Notes under the pieces: generated by a model
What the model was told of the DNA's origin: nothing
The model's input: only the letters and a program-made list of their open reading frames with translations
Database searches by the model: none
Translations under genes and position numbers: made by a program
Source of the DNA: Bedellia somnulentella
Lineage: Eukaryota > Arthropoda > Insecta > Lepidoptera > Bedelliidae
Length of the DNA stretch: 64,000 bases
Direction of reading: 5' to 3'
Assembly (NCBI GenBank): GCA_963576735.1
Contig: OY755177.1
Location: forward strand, 13,454,001-13,518,000
Shown: positions 31,699-41,942 of the stretch, piece after piece
Numbering within the stretch: position 1 is the first letter of the stretch
Layout: each line of letters begins with the position of its first letter

Positions 31699-32079
31699 TT
31701 TTGTACAAGTGTTTCCTCTGTCCGGCGATCCCTTACCAGGCAACTGTTTCAAGATCTTACTTGATATTTTCTTTTTCTTCTCAATTTATATTATTATGTA
31801 AACTAAAAGATTTATAAAAATCTCTTTTGAGTCTTTTTCCTGCCTGTACTATGTTTTATTATGTTGATGTGATGTATGTAGCATAGTTTATCTATCCGAA
31901 GTTTATCTATCCCATTTATATAATTTCTATTTTTATTTCTTCCGTAATAGTTGTAAACTTGAAATTATTGGTGAAGATTTATAATTGGCACACGAATATT
32001 TATGTAGTAGTTTATAAGTTATATTATGCTGTTAGTCTTCTAAATAAATTAAAATAAAATATTTAACGTAACTTACTAG
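31699..32079. other. Unannotated stretch
   Basis: AT-rich, with a direct pair GTTTATCTATCC near 31887 and 31902. No repeat family was recognised. Confidence 0.35.
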
Positions 32080-32135
32080 CTATAATCACGGCTATAAATC
32101 CCAGAAAAAGTGAGCCAGAGCTTGAAAATAACTAA
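32080..32135 (-). mobile_element. SINE-A 3' relic
   Basis: TAATCACGGCTATAAATCCC followed by GAGCCAGAGCTTG matches the last 45 bp of SINE-A, minus strand. Confidence 0.65.
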
Positions 32136-32497
32136 TTAATGCCAATCATCAATTTTAAGGGGAAGACTCAAAAATAATTCTAGAATTTAAAGATAAGACA
32201 TCCACAGTAAAAGTTTCATAGCCGCATGTTCGTCTGGTGGCGGGGGTATATCAACTACGCTCGCTGATCGTGACCGAAAGAACGCAACTGAGGTGACTAT
32301 TCTGTCAATTATTTTTATTAATGATTCCATGATAAATAATATAACGCCATATTTGTATGTTTCTTTATTTATTAAATATATGTTATTGATTTTAAAATCG
32401 AATCTGAAGGTAGAATCGAATCTGAAATACTGAAAGAGCGACTACCATATTTATGTGACTGCTTTATGAAACTATGCAATAGAATATATTTAAAAAA
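32136..32497. other. Unannotated stretch
   Basis: The segment GGTGGCGGGGGTATATC (32234-32250) is GC-richer. Nothing else was recognised. Confidence 0.3.
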
Positions 32498-32742
32498 AAC
32501 ATACATATACTCACGGCTATAAATCCCAGGAAGGGGTAGCCAGAGCTAAAGAATTAGAAATTCCTCAGCCAGTTTTGGAAATTTGAGTGGGGAAAAGATA
32601 GTAAAAATAAAGGTTGTTGGTGATGGGTCTCCAACCGCATCGCCCAAAAATCCCTTAATAGCCCCATACCGTTAGTCGCCTCTTACGTACACCCACCGGA
32701 AGAAATGGGGTAGTGCTATTCTAAACCGACACTACACGGCAA
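32498..32742 (-). mobile_element. SINE-A, full length
   Basis: Minus strand, head GCCGTGTAGTGTCGGTTTAG at 32742, young subfamily (GTACGTAAGAGGCGAC), tail TATATGTATGT. A clear target duplication could not be defined because of the A-rich flank. Confidence 0.92.
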
Positions 32743-32834
32743 AAACTACTAAAACATATTCCAGCATATAGTATTGTAGCTATAATAGAAGTAATAGTTT
32801 ACAAACCTTAACGTAAAATCATACCAGATGACGT

Positions 32835-32972
32835 AATGTGGGCGGATCTCTTTGAGGGTGGGCGACAACTTGGTGAAGGTCGCGGGTATCCAATGGTTTA
32901 GGGCAGCGCAGAACCAGTGGTCGTTGAGGAGGACTTTGTCTGGTAGTATTGGCTGGGATGATAATGATGACA
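32835..32972 (+). mobile_element. RTE LINE 3' end, diverged
   Basis: CTTGGTGAAGGTCGCGGGTA, CCAATGGTTTAGGGCAGCGC, AGAACCAGTGGTCGTTGAGG, and TGGCTGGGATGATAATGATG follow the RTE ORF end and tail. Confidence 0.8.
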
Positions 32973-33129
32973 AAGTGAACATAATGTTAATGGTGTGAAA
33001 TAAGAATATATGAATTTGTACGTAAAATATTATTAATCAAAAAAAGCTAGCCAGTGTGGTTATAGAATGTGAAAAATAGAGGCTAGTAGCTAAACTAGTT
33101 TCCTTCCATACCTACTTTACAAAAACAAT

Positions 33130-33225
33130 GTTTACGCCAATAAACTATTAAAAGTGGCTCAGGAATTTCTGTCTCTAACTACCCATATTTTGGAATAATA
33201 CCCTTGAATATATGTATGTCAGTAT
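33130..33225 (+). mobile_element. SINE-A 3' relic
   Basis: CTATTAAAAGTGGCTCAGGA, ATTTCTG, CTAACTACCCATATTTTGG, and TGAATATATGTATG. Confidence 0.6.
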
Positions 33226-33864
33226 ATAATTAATTTATTGTAACTACTACAAAAACAATAAAGGCATTATCTGCGCCAAAACGTCACAACGAAAAAATAA
33301 AGACGAGTCTATTATTAGCGTCTAAAATAGCTAGCCAGCTATCAGTATTAATTCGATCCGTTCTCAATAATTAGTGAATAAATTAAACAGTTACGACATA
33401 GTGGCAGTGGCAGTTATTATCGTCGAAACTATCGATATGCATACGTCACTAGTGTTTGTGGTCACAGGTTTGGTTACACATGTGTGTGTTGCGCATATGG
33501 TGGAGGCGGGAGTGCATGTGTATGTGTATGGTAGGGAGTCAGGGTGGCAGTGAGGAGTAACTGCTCAGGCTTGTAGCTAGCTTGGTACATTTTATTGTAC
33601 CTCGCTTCTAGATACAACTGACATGGAATGGTTTCTAAACAGTTTTATCGATATCAACGTGGGGTGGTTAATTGAAGCGTGGCGTGTGCGTGCGATATTA
33701 TAACTGTAATTTAACGTATTGTCTTTGTCTGAATGTTATCAAGTAATTGGAGGATCATTTGGGAATTAACGTTAGGTAATATTGTAACTATTGTATAGCT
33801 AAGTCAAAGTTATGATTACATGGTATATCAATTGAGTTACATGTTGGTTTGTAAAATGTACTCA
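33226..33864. promoter_or_regulatory. Unique region with DRE and Ohler-1-like motifs
   Basis: Two TATCGATA motifs (33430-33437, 33646-33653) match the Drosophila DNA-replication-related element bound by DREF. A TGGTCACAGG (33459-33468) resembles the Ohler motif 1 core. The combination is typical of TATA-less housekeeping promoters in flies. No exon is visible, so this is only a candidate. LINE-E relics also carry ATCGATAG, but this block is not LINE-derived. Confidence 0.3.
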
Positions 33865-34040
33865 AAAGTGCCGGCGTCCATAGCTCGAAAAATAAAAGAG
33901 TAAGAATACCTGATTAAAAGACTGATGAATGTAAAAGAAGTTCGAAAATTTGCCAGGATCGTACAAAGCAGCTATCGATAGTCTCTTAATACCCGAATGG
34001 AAAATGGAATGGCGTAAGAAGATGTCTGTATGCATGTAAA
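33865..34040 (+). mobile_element. LINE-E 3' fragment
   Basis: GTGCCGGCGTCCATAGCTC, AAGACTGATGAATGTAAAAG, TTTGCCAGGATCGTACAAAG, CTATCGATAGTCTCTTAATA, and TGGCGTAAG before a decayed tail. Confidence 0.8.
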
Positions 34041-34414
34041 ATATAAGATGATCATACAAAATATCTTGAAAGACAACCAAATAAAGCCACTGATTATTTT
34101 GTATTTCCTTTAAAAATCTTTAAACTGATATAACAAACTTTAAATCTTTCCAATAAGAAATAAAAACACTGGTCTATTTATTTCCAAAACATCGATATCG
34201 ATATGTCTCATCATCACATCACTAAAAAAACTCATCTAGGGCTTCATAAATGAACTGATGCCCTGTGTTTGGTGTTTGGTCAGTAATTGTATTACAAGTT
34301 CATCAACTTACTTATTACGGTTTTTCATGGAGATTTTATTATGATGATACTTTTCTTTGGAAATATAATTGATGAGTAATGTCATTAAGTTACTTTCGAT
34401 GACGGTTTTTGCTT
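34041..34414. other. Unannotated stretch
   Basis: Includes ATCGATATCGATATG near 34191-34205. Otherwise no recognised feature. Confidence 0.35.
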
Positions 34415-34665
34415 CACTTACATACATACGTACATATACTCACGCCGTTAATTCCCATTGGGCTAGGCAGAGACTATAGATCGCCACTTCGTACGATCCT
34501 GGCAAACATCTCTAGCTTCGTCTACATCCATCAATATTTTCATACATGCTCGTTTATTCTTCATACTTCCGACGCCTGCCTTTTTGTGCACACTCTCAAT
34601 TTGGTCCAAGTGTGTCCTCCGTGGTCGTCCTCTACTAACATTACCTTCGACATTAGCTTCCGCAT
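34415..34665 (-). mobile_element. LINE-E 3' fragment with coding end
   Basis: The tail ACATACATACGTACATATAC leads into the ORF end. The minus strand encodes a decayed RGRPRRTHLDQI...KKAGVGSMKNK...CMK region. The copy is frameshifted near the C terminus and 5'-truncated at about residue 145 of the 209-residue frame. Confidence 0.85.
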
Positions 34666-34697
34666 GCTTGACTTACATTGTACATATCTATTCTTAT

Positions 34698-34800
34698 GTT
34701 AGTTACCCATCGAGATGACTAAAGAATGGCTTTTATGGCTATTGGCGATGAAGCTGTGAATGTGGAAACCCATTACCAATAATCTTATATTTTTACTTTA
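34698..34800 (+). mobile_element. Old SINE-A 5' relic
   Basis: ACCCATCGAGATGACTAAAG, TGGCGATGAAGCTG, and GTGGAAACCCATTACCAATA are collinear with the SINE-A middle at low identity. Confidence 0.5.
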
Positions 34801-35627
34801 AAATTTAAGAAACGCTTATAATTAAGAACTCAAAGAATTGGCTACCTTTCAAGACACAATTGAACTTATTAAAAGTAGTTTAATAAATGTTAGGTGTTAT
34901 ACTATAGTCTCTGTACCATATTAGGAACTAATAGCATGAGTTAGTGTTTGTATTGTATGTAAACATAGTAAAATCTTCGTAAGAAACCTTTTAAAAATAA
35001 GTATCGTTTTAAATAAATAATCAATAATAGACTTGTTAATTAGTAAGGCTTGGTCGCTTCATTGATGAATTGTTCAAGTTTAAGTAATCAGATTATTACA
35101 CATAATTACTCATATTAATTCATATCTCATTAAGAATACAAAATCAATACTTGATACACTAACTATACAAAATAATATCACCAATTACGTCAGCACTCAA
35201 ATCATTTTGATATGATATATTAGCATGGAAGTTTACAAATAAGCTTTATCGTCTTAGCTTTAGGGTTTACATTTGTTAAACAGAGCAGATGAACTGGCAG
35301 ATCGGCCGATTACAATTTAGGGGTGATGTGATAGTGTAGGGAAGTTGACAGTATTTAATTTGATCCAAGTGTTTCATCATTGTAAATTGAATTGGAACTT
35401 ATTGATTTGAGGGTGTTTGGTAACTATGACGTACCAGTTTCTGTCTTGTTTTAGTAAAAATTACTAAGTTCGTGGTTTTGTCATCTTTCACTAGTTATTG
35501 GAACAATTAATTGTAACTCAGATTGGTTCTTTGAATATTAAATGTTTTACACATAATTCAAATAACTGAAGGGCACGGAAAATATCACTAAAATCTGTAA
35601 GTTAATGAATTTTTTTTACATAACTAT
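34801..35627. other. Unannotated stretch
   Basis: AT-rich unique DNA, with no recognised repeat. Confidence 0.35.
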
Positions 35628-35674
35628 TAATAGAAACATTTATAGCCGTGAGTAGGTATGTATGTAATAGAAAC
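35628..35674 (+). mobile_element. Minimal SINE-A insertion (27 nt) with 10-bp TSD
   Basis: TAATAGAAAC at 35628-35637 and 35665-35674 flanks an insert consisting only of ATTTATAGCCGTGAG, TAGG and two TATG units. It is the extreme 3' end of SINE-A. Confidence 0.92.
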
Positions 35675-36471
35675 AAAGTTTCTGTAGTTGTTTCAAACTT
35701 CTTAAAAAATAAATTGGAATAGTTAAAAAAGTAATAACTATTTAAAAACTCAATTCGAAACGCCTATAAAACTCAGTTGTCACGATTTCTCCAAAAATAC
35801 CAACAAATTTATCGCCACCTGAATAAATGATAACATCGCGGTAAATTTGATGTCAATATGTGTTAACACTAAGCTATTTAGTTCACGACTCGACCCCTTT
35901 CCCGCCCCGTGCACACATACAAAGGTCGCCCCCCTAAAACCACCCCTTTTACATCTGTGTGCGCACAAACACATCGCAAAAAGTAATTTTTCACGAGTTG
36001 CTCTACGCACACTACTAAGTAAGACAACTGTAGTCAGTCCTTTGCCCCACGAAAAGTTTGTTAGTACTGAATTTGTTCGCTAGTTGTGTCTAGACATGCA
36101 CGCTTTCAACTTAACGACGATTCCCTCGAGAATATTATTACCTTCCTATTTATATTGTTCTAGTTATTTTAAAACACCATCATTTCTCGCTTGGGTTTGA
36201 ACTAAAAAACTTTTTAAATTGCCGTTCGTCTACGAGCTACGATCTATGGAACTATGTCGTAGTAGACCTACATAGCTACGGAGAAGTAAATCAGAAAACA
36301 TTCTTTGTAAAAGCTGCCTTAAAATTCCATTTAGTTATATCCCATCTATGATAGGTTATAAAAATAGAACAGTAAAGTAAGCGCAGTGGTAAAACTCATG
36401 ACTAGAGAATGCATCGAAAATGATCACAGTATGCACCCGAGTGAGACAGTGACATTGCAGTTATCCTCGAA
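35675..36471. other. Unannotated, with C-rich patch at 35880-35960
   Basis: CCCCTTTCCCGCCCCGTG and CGCCCCCCTAAAACCACCCC form a GC/GT-box-like cluster. Overlapping frames on both strands are not convincing genes. Confidence 0.3.
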
Positions 36472-36750
36472 CTATCTAGTTAGACAGAGATCAAATATTG
36501 AGTATATCAGGCGAAGGTGAAAACGTTGAATGTTTCCAGCACTCCAAGTGGCAAAATGTACCATTTGCACCCGATCCAGGGTGGGAAATTTGGGTGAAGT
36601 AATAGCAACATAGGTTGTATTGCGCGCCCACTCTAAAAGCTGAGCGGGAGGGGGCTCGACTGCTCTCAACTGTGGCAGATAATCAATATCCGCTTGGCTT
36701 GTGGACACTATGTATGCTGCTATGTCTGGCTCTTTCTTTCTTGCGGTACT
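36472..36750 (-). CDS. Candidate exon, unidentified
   Basis: The minus strand is open for about 90 codons, from roughly 36758 (after a TAG) to 36472. The GC content is near 50% in an AT-rich region. The peptide contains YLPQLRAVEPPPAQLLEWAR and YVAITSPKFPTLDRVQMVHF, which has a protein-like composition. A possible acceptor TTAACTAACAG lies at the upstream edge. No clear splice donor or family motif was found, and the last 12 codons look non-coding. It could be a host exon, a transposon remnant or chance. Confidence 0.3.
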   Translation of the reverse strand, partial: STARKKEPDIAAYIVSTSQADIDYLPQLRAVEPPPAQLLEWARNTTYVAITSPKFPTLDRVQMVHFATWSAGNIQRFHLRLIYSIFDLCLTR

Positions 36751-36758
36751 GTTAGTTA

Positions 36759-37275
36759 ACTATCTTTGTTACACAATTATCTGAAATGGACAGTGGCGTA
36801 GATTTGGTAAATGATAGGTGTGAGAAAGTATTTATCACGAGAATTGAGCATGATATGTAATTATGTAACTTTGTTTGGTTTAGTGGGTTTATGGGATGGT
36901 TTATGGAGTTTTTTGGTTGAGTATTGGTGATAAGATGGGAGTATAGAGAGTGTAGGGGTTCTCACGCGATGCGGGTTACTTTTTCATTAGTTGACTGGTC
37001 GGCCGCTTCACTAATTGCTGTTTGTAGTTATGCGCCGCTCACACAACGAGAATAAATCAATTGGGGTCAATCTATGATGTTATTTTTAATGTAATAGCCC
37101 TCAATTGCTGCTTGTGTTGTGGTAGTAATGAAATGAGATATTTTATTTGATTTAATTTACAGATTTTTTCTTTGGTGATATTAGTTTATTAAAAACACTT
37201 TAAATATTTATGTGAAGTTTGTGGAAGAAGCAGTGATTATTTTAATGATAAAATGAATGTTGTATTATTGAGAAT
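36759..37275. other. Unannotated stretch
   Basis: No recognised feature. Confidence 0.35.
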
Positions 37276-37413
37276 GAATTAATATGGATACATATACATA
37301 TACGCACGGCTATAAATCCCTTAAAGGGGTAGCCAGAGCTGGGGAATTAGAAATTCCTCAGCCACTTTGGAAGTTGCGTGGGGAAAAGATGGTGATATGA
37401 TGGAATTAATATG
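37276..37413 (-). mobile_element. 5'-truncated SINE-A, 11-bp TSD
   Basis: Insert 37287-37402 between GAATTAATATG at 37276-37286 and 37403-37413. It is truncated just past GGGGAAAAGATGGTG. Confidence 0.93.
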
Positions 37414-37561
37414 TAGTGGTATAATAAATTTTCTTTGTTACAGGCATACCTTAGTCAGGCTGTGAACTTCGTGATATAATTTTGTGACCTAGTATTGTTA
37501 GTTTCTTTGCAACAATTGTTGTATGCTATTCTATTTTGCGCCATATAATTGAATATCAGAA

Positions 37562-37657
37562 TGTTGAATTACATACATACATATACTCAAGGCTGTATTT
37601 CCCTAGAAGGGGTAGCCAGAGCTAAGGAATTATAAATTCCTCAGCCAATTGTTGAAT
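37562..37657 (-). mobile_element. 5'-truncated SINE-A, 8-bp TSD
   Basis: Insert 37570-37649 (80 nt) between TGTTGAAT at 37562-37569 and 37650-37657. It ends at CCTCAGCCAAT. Confidence 0.9.
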
Positions 37658-38365
37658 AAAATAATATTCCAACGAAACTTATTTATATAATACTCCCTCA
37701 GCTCAAGCATTCGTTATTTCTCAGATAGAATTTCGAGAAAACTCTTGTACATGATACTATAATCGCAAAAATAGCGATTCCCGCGCAGATTGTCCCTTAG
37801 GGCAAAGCCTAAAATTATTGAAAAATTACACGGTGTACTAAAAATATTAAATGTCAAACATTACTCTCTCATACACTTTTATCAAACTCATTTCCAACAG
37901 AATGTATTCACATTGAGTATCTAATCTGTTGCCGAGTTCCATGGAAGAGGGAAGGCAATCGAATTATAGTGTCATTATTTAGAGGGTCCAATATCATGGT
38001 AGGGGTTTAGCATTTCAACTGCGTTTGTGTTGAATCATCATTTCTGTTATTATACATAAAGAGTTTTTTGTTTATGTAAATACATAAATGATTTTAATAA
38101 TATAATATATTTATAATATATTTTAATAATAAAGCAAAAGTAGGCAATGCCGATATTAAATGATCAGTTAATATTGAGGGGATGTATAGATCATAAAAAA
38201 AGTTTCAAACACTCATTATTTCTCGAATAGTTATATTTTGTCCGACTGTCTCTGTAAAGAGAAATGCTTCATTACAGTATTTTTGTCAGTATATGACGTA
38301 GTGGAAAATGAATACAAAATTTTCTTTTATTGTTTTAACTAATCTAAAACATAACCCTTATTAAG
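37658..38365. other. Unannotated stretch
   Basis: An AT-rich imperfect palindrome of TTTTAATAATATAATATA type lies near 38093-38135. Nothing else was recognised. Confidence 0.35.
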
Positions 38366-38497
38366 ATAGCTGGTCAAGCTTTTTAGCTGGACACCGGTGA
38401 ATGAGGAAAGCGCAGGACAAGTAGCTGTTAAAATATTTTTTGGAGGGCTATGTTCAGTAGTGAACATCGCCAACTTAGATGGTGATGATGATGTTTT
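38366..38497 (+). mobile_element. RTE LINE 3' end, diverged
   Basis: CTGGTCAAGCTTTTTAGCTG, GAATGAGGAAAGCGCAGGAC, TTTTTTGGAGGGCTATGTTC, AGTAGTGAACATCGCC, and a GATGGTGATGATGATG tail. Confidence 0.8.
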
Positions 38498-38662
38498 AAA
38501 ACTCCTACTACTGAAACTACATGAATAAAAATATTGCAAAGTGGCTATGTTGGTTTATAATAGCACTAGCCCTTCTTCCCGTGGTTGTTGTATAAGGTGA
38601 GTTAGGGCTTTGGAGCTTTTTAAAATGTGTGAATCGGGCGATGTGGCTGAAGACCCTGATTG

Positions 38663-38774
38663 TTGTATCATCTCTTTACATACATACATACATATACTCA
38701 CGGCTGTAAATCCCATGAAGGGGTAGCCAGAGCTAGGAAATTAGAAATTCCTCAGCCACTTGTATCATCTCTTT
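38663..38774 (-). mobile_element. 5'-truncated SINE-A, 15-bp TSD
   Basis: Insert 38678-38759 between TTGTATCATCTCTTT at 38663-38677 and 38760-38774. Only the last ~80 bp are present, up to CCTCAGCCAC. Confidence 0.95.
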
Positions 38775-38845
38775 CTCCACGAAATATCCAAAAATAGCTG
38801 AAGAGTTCTCTCTCTGGAGCTTTGGTTACCTTTTTTGGGATGGAT

Positions 38846-39119
38846 TTATAGCCGTAACATACATACATACATATACTCACGGCTATAGATCTCTAGAAGG
38901 GGTAGCCAGAGCTAAGGAATAAAAAATTCCTCAGCCACTTTTGGAAATTTAAGTGGGGAAAAGATGGTAAAATAAAGGTTGTTGGTGATGGGTCTCCAAC
39001 CGCATCGACCAAAAATCCTTTAAAAGCCCCAATACCGTTAGTCGCCTCTTACGTACACCCACCGGAAGAAATGGGGTTGTGCTATTCTAAGCCAACACTA
39101 CACGGCATTATAGCGGTAA
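38846..39119 (-). mobile_element. SINE-A, full length, 12-bp TSD
   Basis: Insert 38858-39107 between TTATAGCCGTAA at 38846-38857 and TTATAGCGGTAA at 39108-39119 (one mismatch). The target was the 3' end of the older SINE-A. Confidence 0.93.
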
Positions 39120-39135
39120 GTATATGTATATACGC

Positions 39136-39442
39136 AATCTTAACTAGATCAAATACATTACTAATGTTTTGAACTCGCATCCAGTTTTCCAGCAAACGCA
39201 TCCCATATCAAACAAAGCTATCAATGCTCCATTAACCGATCGTTGTTTGTGCAATGTGATAGAAACGTGGCCAAATAAATAATTCATGCTATATCACGTG
39301 AACACAGATCACGTAGTTTATAAACTGTAGTGCGTCTCAATACGCAGCTCAAGTAGCATGAATCATGGTGCAATTCTAGTTTGTAATAAAACTAATAAAT
39401 ATTATTTTCTCGACATCAATGATAAAAGGACGGGTGGTTAAA
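39136..39442. other. Unannotated stretch
   Basis: No recognised feature. Confidence 0.35.
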
Positions 39443-39621
39443 TAAAGAGCTTATTCCATTACACTTTGTCGTTGCTGAATTCAGACGTCCTTCGAAGTTA
39501 CTGCCGCAGACACTTCTTATTCCACTAAACAAATTTCAGTTTGAACGTTATTCCACTGGTCTGAATTCAGATTCTGTGGCTTTCAGACGTCTTCATTCAG
39601 ACAAATGGAATAACCTCTTTA
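39443..39621. mobile_element. MITE-4 with AAGAGSTTATTCCATT ends
   Basis: Element 39445-39619 (175 bp). The left end reads AAGAGCTTATTCCATT, and the right end read on the minus strand is AAGAGGTTATTCCATT. The flanks are TA/TA, as in mariner-type elements, but a 2-bp duplication is weak evidence. TTATTCCA recurs four times, and CTGAATTCAGA occurs near both ends. No coding capacity. Confidence 0.65.
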
Positions 39622-39965
39622 GGGTTTGACTAGTTAGAAGCCATAAACTGTGCAAGTAATCTCTAAATATGAAATAAAAATATATATAAAAGTGACTAAT
39701 TTAAACTGATCATAGTTATCAATCTAGATAAAAAGTTTGAAATACAAAAAACGATAAAAATATGGTGCAACTATTCTACGCTAGCACTACAGATATGTTC
39801 CATCTATAAATGATTATGAGAAAGTTTTTTGTGTCTTTAAATCTCGGAAAAACATTTTCATTTTATACCTTAGCCAAGGTAAGTGGCGAAAGTCCCGAAA
39901 GTGTTCTATCTGAATGTGAACACTAGGTGATAAATATGCAACGTGATATTCAAAATAATTAGTAT
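39622..39965. other. Unannotated stretch
   Basis: AT-rich, with no recognised feature. Confidence 0.35.
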
Positions 39966-40078
39966 TATATACTCGTTGTATATTCCGGAAAGAGTTGGCA
40001 GAGGTACTAATACTTCTAAAAATCACGTGACTTTATCACCTGGCCGTCAGAGCACCAACGTTATGCTTGGACAGTGGA
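39966..40078 (-). mobile_element. 5'-truncated SINE-B
   Basis: CTCGTTGTATATTCCGG, GAGTTGGCAGAGGTACTAAT, AATCACGTGACTTTATCACC, TTATGCTTGGACAGTGGA. The (TTATG) tail is lost and the 5' end stops at the ACAGTG motif. Confidence 0.8.
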
Positions 40079-41237
40079 AAGTAAAGTACATATTTATTTA
40101 TTTTTATTTATTTGAACACTTTATTGAATACAAATAGAATGTTTTTTATTAATTAACATATCTAAATTAAATTATAACTGGTAGTAGAATTGGTGCCCAA
40201 TTGAAGTACAGATAAGCTAATTACCTCATTGTGTTAGCGCTGATCGATAATTGTGCCCGGCCATATAGATATACACTGATGTTGTCCAAACCCAATAATC
40301 CTCGGCGAATACAGATTATATTACTATGGTCTTCATTTGATGAAGTGTTAAATTAATATATATAAATCTAAGGAATCGTGTTTATAAGGAATTGCATGTC
40401 TTTTGGCAATATGGTATTCATTAACAGTTTACCTGACCGTTTTTGCATAATGTGATCAATAATTATATATAAAATTTATGGAAGGGTTGACTATGGGGTG
40501 TTCCATATATATTTTTATATCACGGTATTGCCTTCGTCAAGAAGAGCCAAATGAAGCTTAATACTACCTATCTTTTCTCGATTAGTATATTAATGAAACA
40601 GATTGAATATGATACTAAACATTTACAGAGTGAAAGAAAACATAGTATGGGATTGTAGTTCGCCTTTGAATTTGATTCTGGATGTATGATAAAATGATAG
40701 TATAAACTGAACAAAACAACTTTTATGAAATCTTGTATGTTTTAATTACATATAATATAACTCTATAAGAATTATTATGTGACCTAAAAGTCTCGTTTCT
40801 ATTGATTATAATTTCTAAATATATTATTAATCGCGTATTTTTTGCATATATAAATGAATCATAACAAACACCCGAAGTATTTTTTGTACCAGAACGAATA
40901 ATTTCAATTATAAGATAACATAGCTGCATCAGCGAAGGCGCGCAAATCAAATATCACATGAATAATAACAGCTAAGTTAGTTGCAGCTACAATTTCAATT
41001 TACTGGTTACAAAAGACGCACAGTCGGGCACGCGCCTTCTATATTTTTTCGAAAGATTATGCCCCTCATGGCCACCCTTGTGTAGACATATTGCCTGTGA
41101 CCCCTACGAGCTGACCGTTATATTGATCGAAATGGCTTAGAATTGCTCTCAATGAAATATACATTCAGGGTTTATTTGTATATTATTGCTTAATATTCAA
41201 TACATGATTGAATGAATCGAATTTATCGTCTTATCAG
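40079..41237. other. Unannotated stretch
   Basis: A TTATTTATTTTTATTTATTT run lies near 40092. CGAAGGCGCGCAAATC near 40934 is a small GC-richer patch. No genes or repeats. Confidence 0.35.
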
Positions 41238-41325
41238 TACTGTGTAGTGTTCGGTTAGAAAAACACTAACCCATTTATTCTTGCGGCAGTCGTAAAAAGC
41301 GATTATTGTGTATGTATGTGTCTCC
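41238..41325 (+). mobile_element. SINE-A relic with large internal deletion
   Basis: ACTGTGTAGTGTTCGGTTAG, ACACTAACCCATTTATTCTT, GGCAGTCGTAAAAAGCGATT, then directly GTGTATGTATGTG. Confidence 0.6.
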
Positions 41326-41821
41326 TAACCACTAATAATGTATAAGAAGTTGTAGAAAGAGCAAGAATATCTTTAAATGATGGGACCGATATTTGTACTG
41401 CAATTTCAGAGTAAAATTATGTAAAAAAAAAAATACTATGTTTGTCTAAATAGCGTTTAATTATATTCTATACAGGTCGTATAAGGTGCACAAAGCTAAT
41501 TTATAGCTATACCTCAAGGGTGTAAGCGTAATGTCGCGGAATACATTGTAAACCAACTTCTGACGTTGATTTGAGGAGCTTGGACATTTATCGTTTATTT
41601 ATATAAGGGTAGCTAACGATTAGGAACCGCATCGTGAGAAAACCCGCATAACTGTTAATAGAAATTCACACATGATAGTCATATGACAATATGATATAGC
41701 GGTGATATGATTTCGCCCCAATCACACGCATGAAAATAAAGTTACTAACAACTACTGCTATTTATTACTATTATTTTTTTGTTTTTTTATTTGTAGATTT
41801 TGTTCATTTTTTTTTATGATC
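41326..41821. other. Unannotated stretch
   Basis: No recognised feature. Confidence 0.35.
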
Positions 41822-41942
41822 CATCATCATCATAGCCCATACATGTCTCAATCGAAGGTGTCAAACCTACCCTACTTCGAATGGGCTGGTTTGGCCAAGT
41901 CTACAACGCTGGCCTAGTGTGGGTCGGTAGAATAACGAATAA
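41822..41942 (-). mobile_element. SINE-C, 5'-truncated, (ATG) tail preserved
   Basis: CCATCATCATCATAGCCCAT is the 3' tail on the complement. CAAACCTACCCTACTTCGAA, GGTTTGGCCAAGTCTAC, and GTGTGGGTCGGTAGAATAAC follow the SINE-C body. Confidence 0.75.

Larger units (their letters stand above)
38547..39135 (+). mobile_element. Old SINE-A broken by two younger SINE-A insertions
   Basis: Plus-strand old copy in three pieces. The first is 38547-38677 (TTATAATAGCACTAGCCC, CGATGTGGCTGAAGACC). The second is 38760-38857 (CTCCACGAAATATCCAAAA, GGAGCTTTGGTTACC). The third is the tail after 39107 (TTATAGCGGTAAGTATATG). Confidence 0.85.

Noticed and set aside
35847..36083. Overlapping frames on both strands in the C-rich patch
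   Set aside because: Both strands are open only because the segment is C-rich. The peptides are low-complexity and unsupported.
38093..38135. AT-rich palindrome as a MITE
   Set aside because: It is low-complexity TTTTAATAATATAATATA text without defined termini or target duplication. Chance pairing is likely in such composition.
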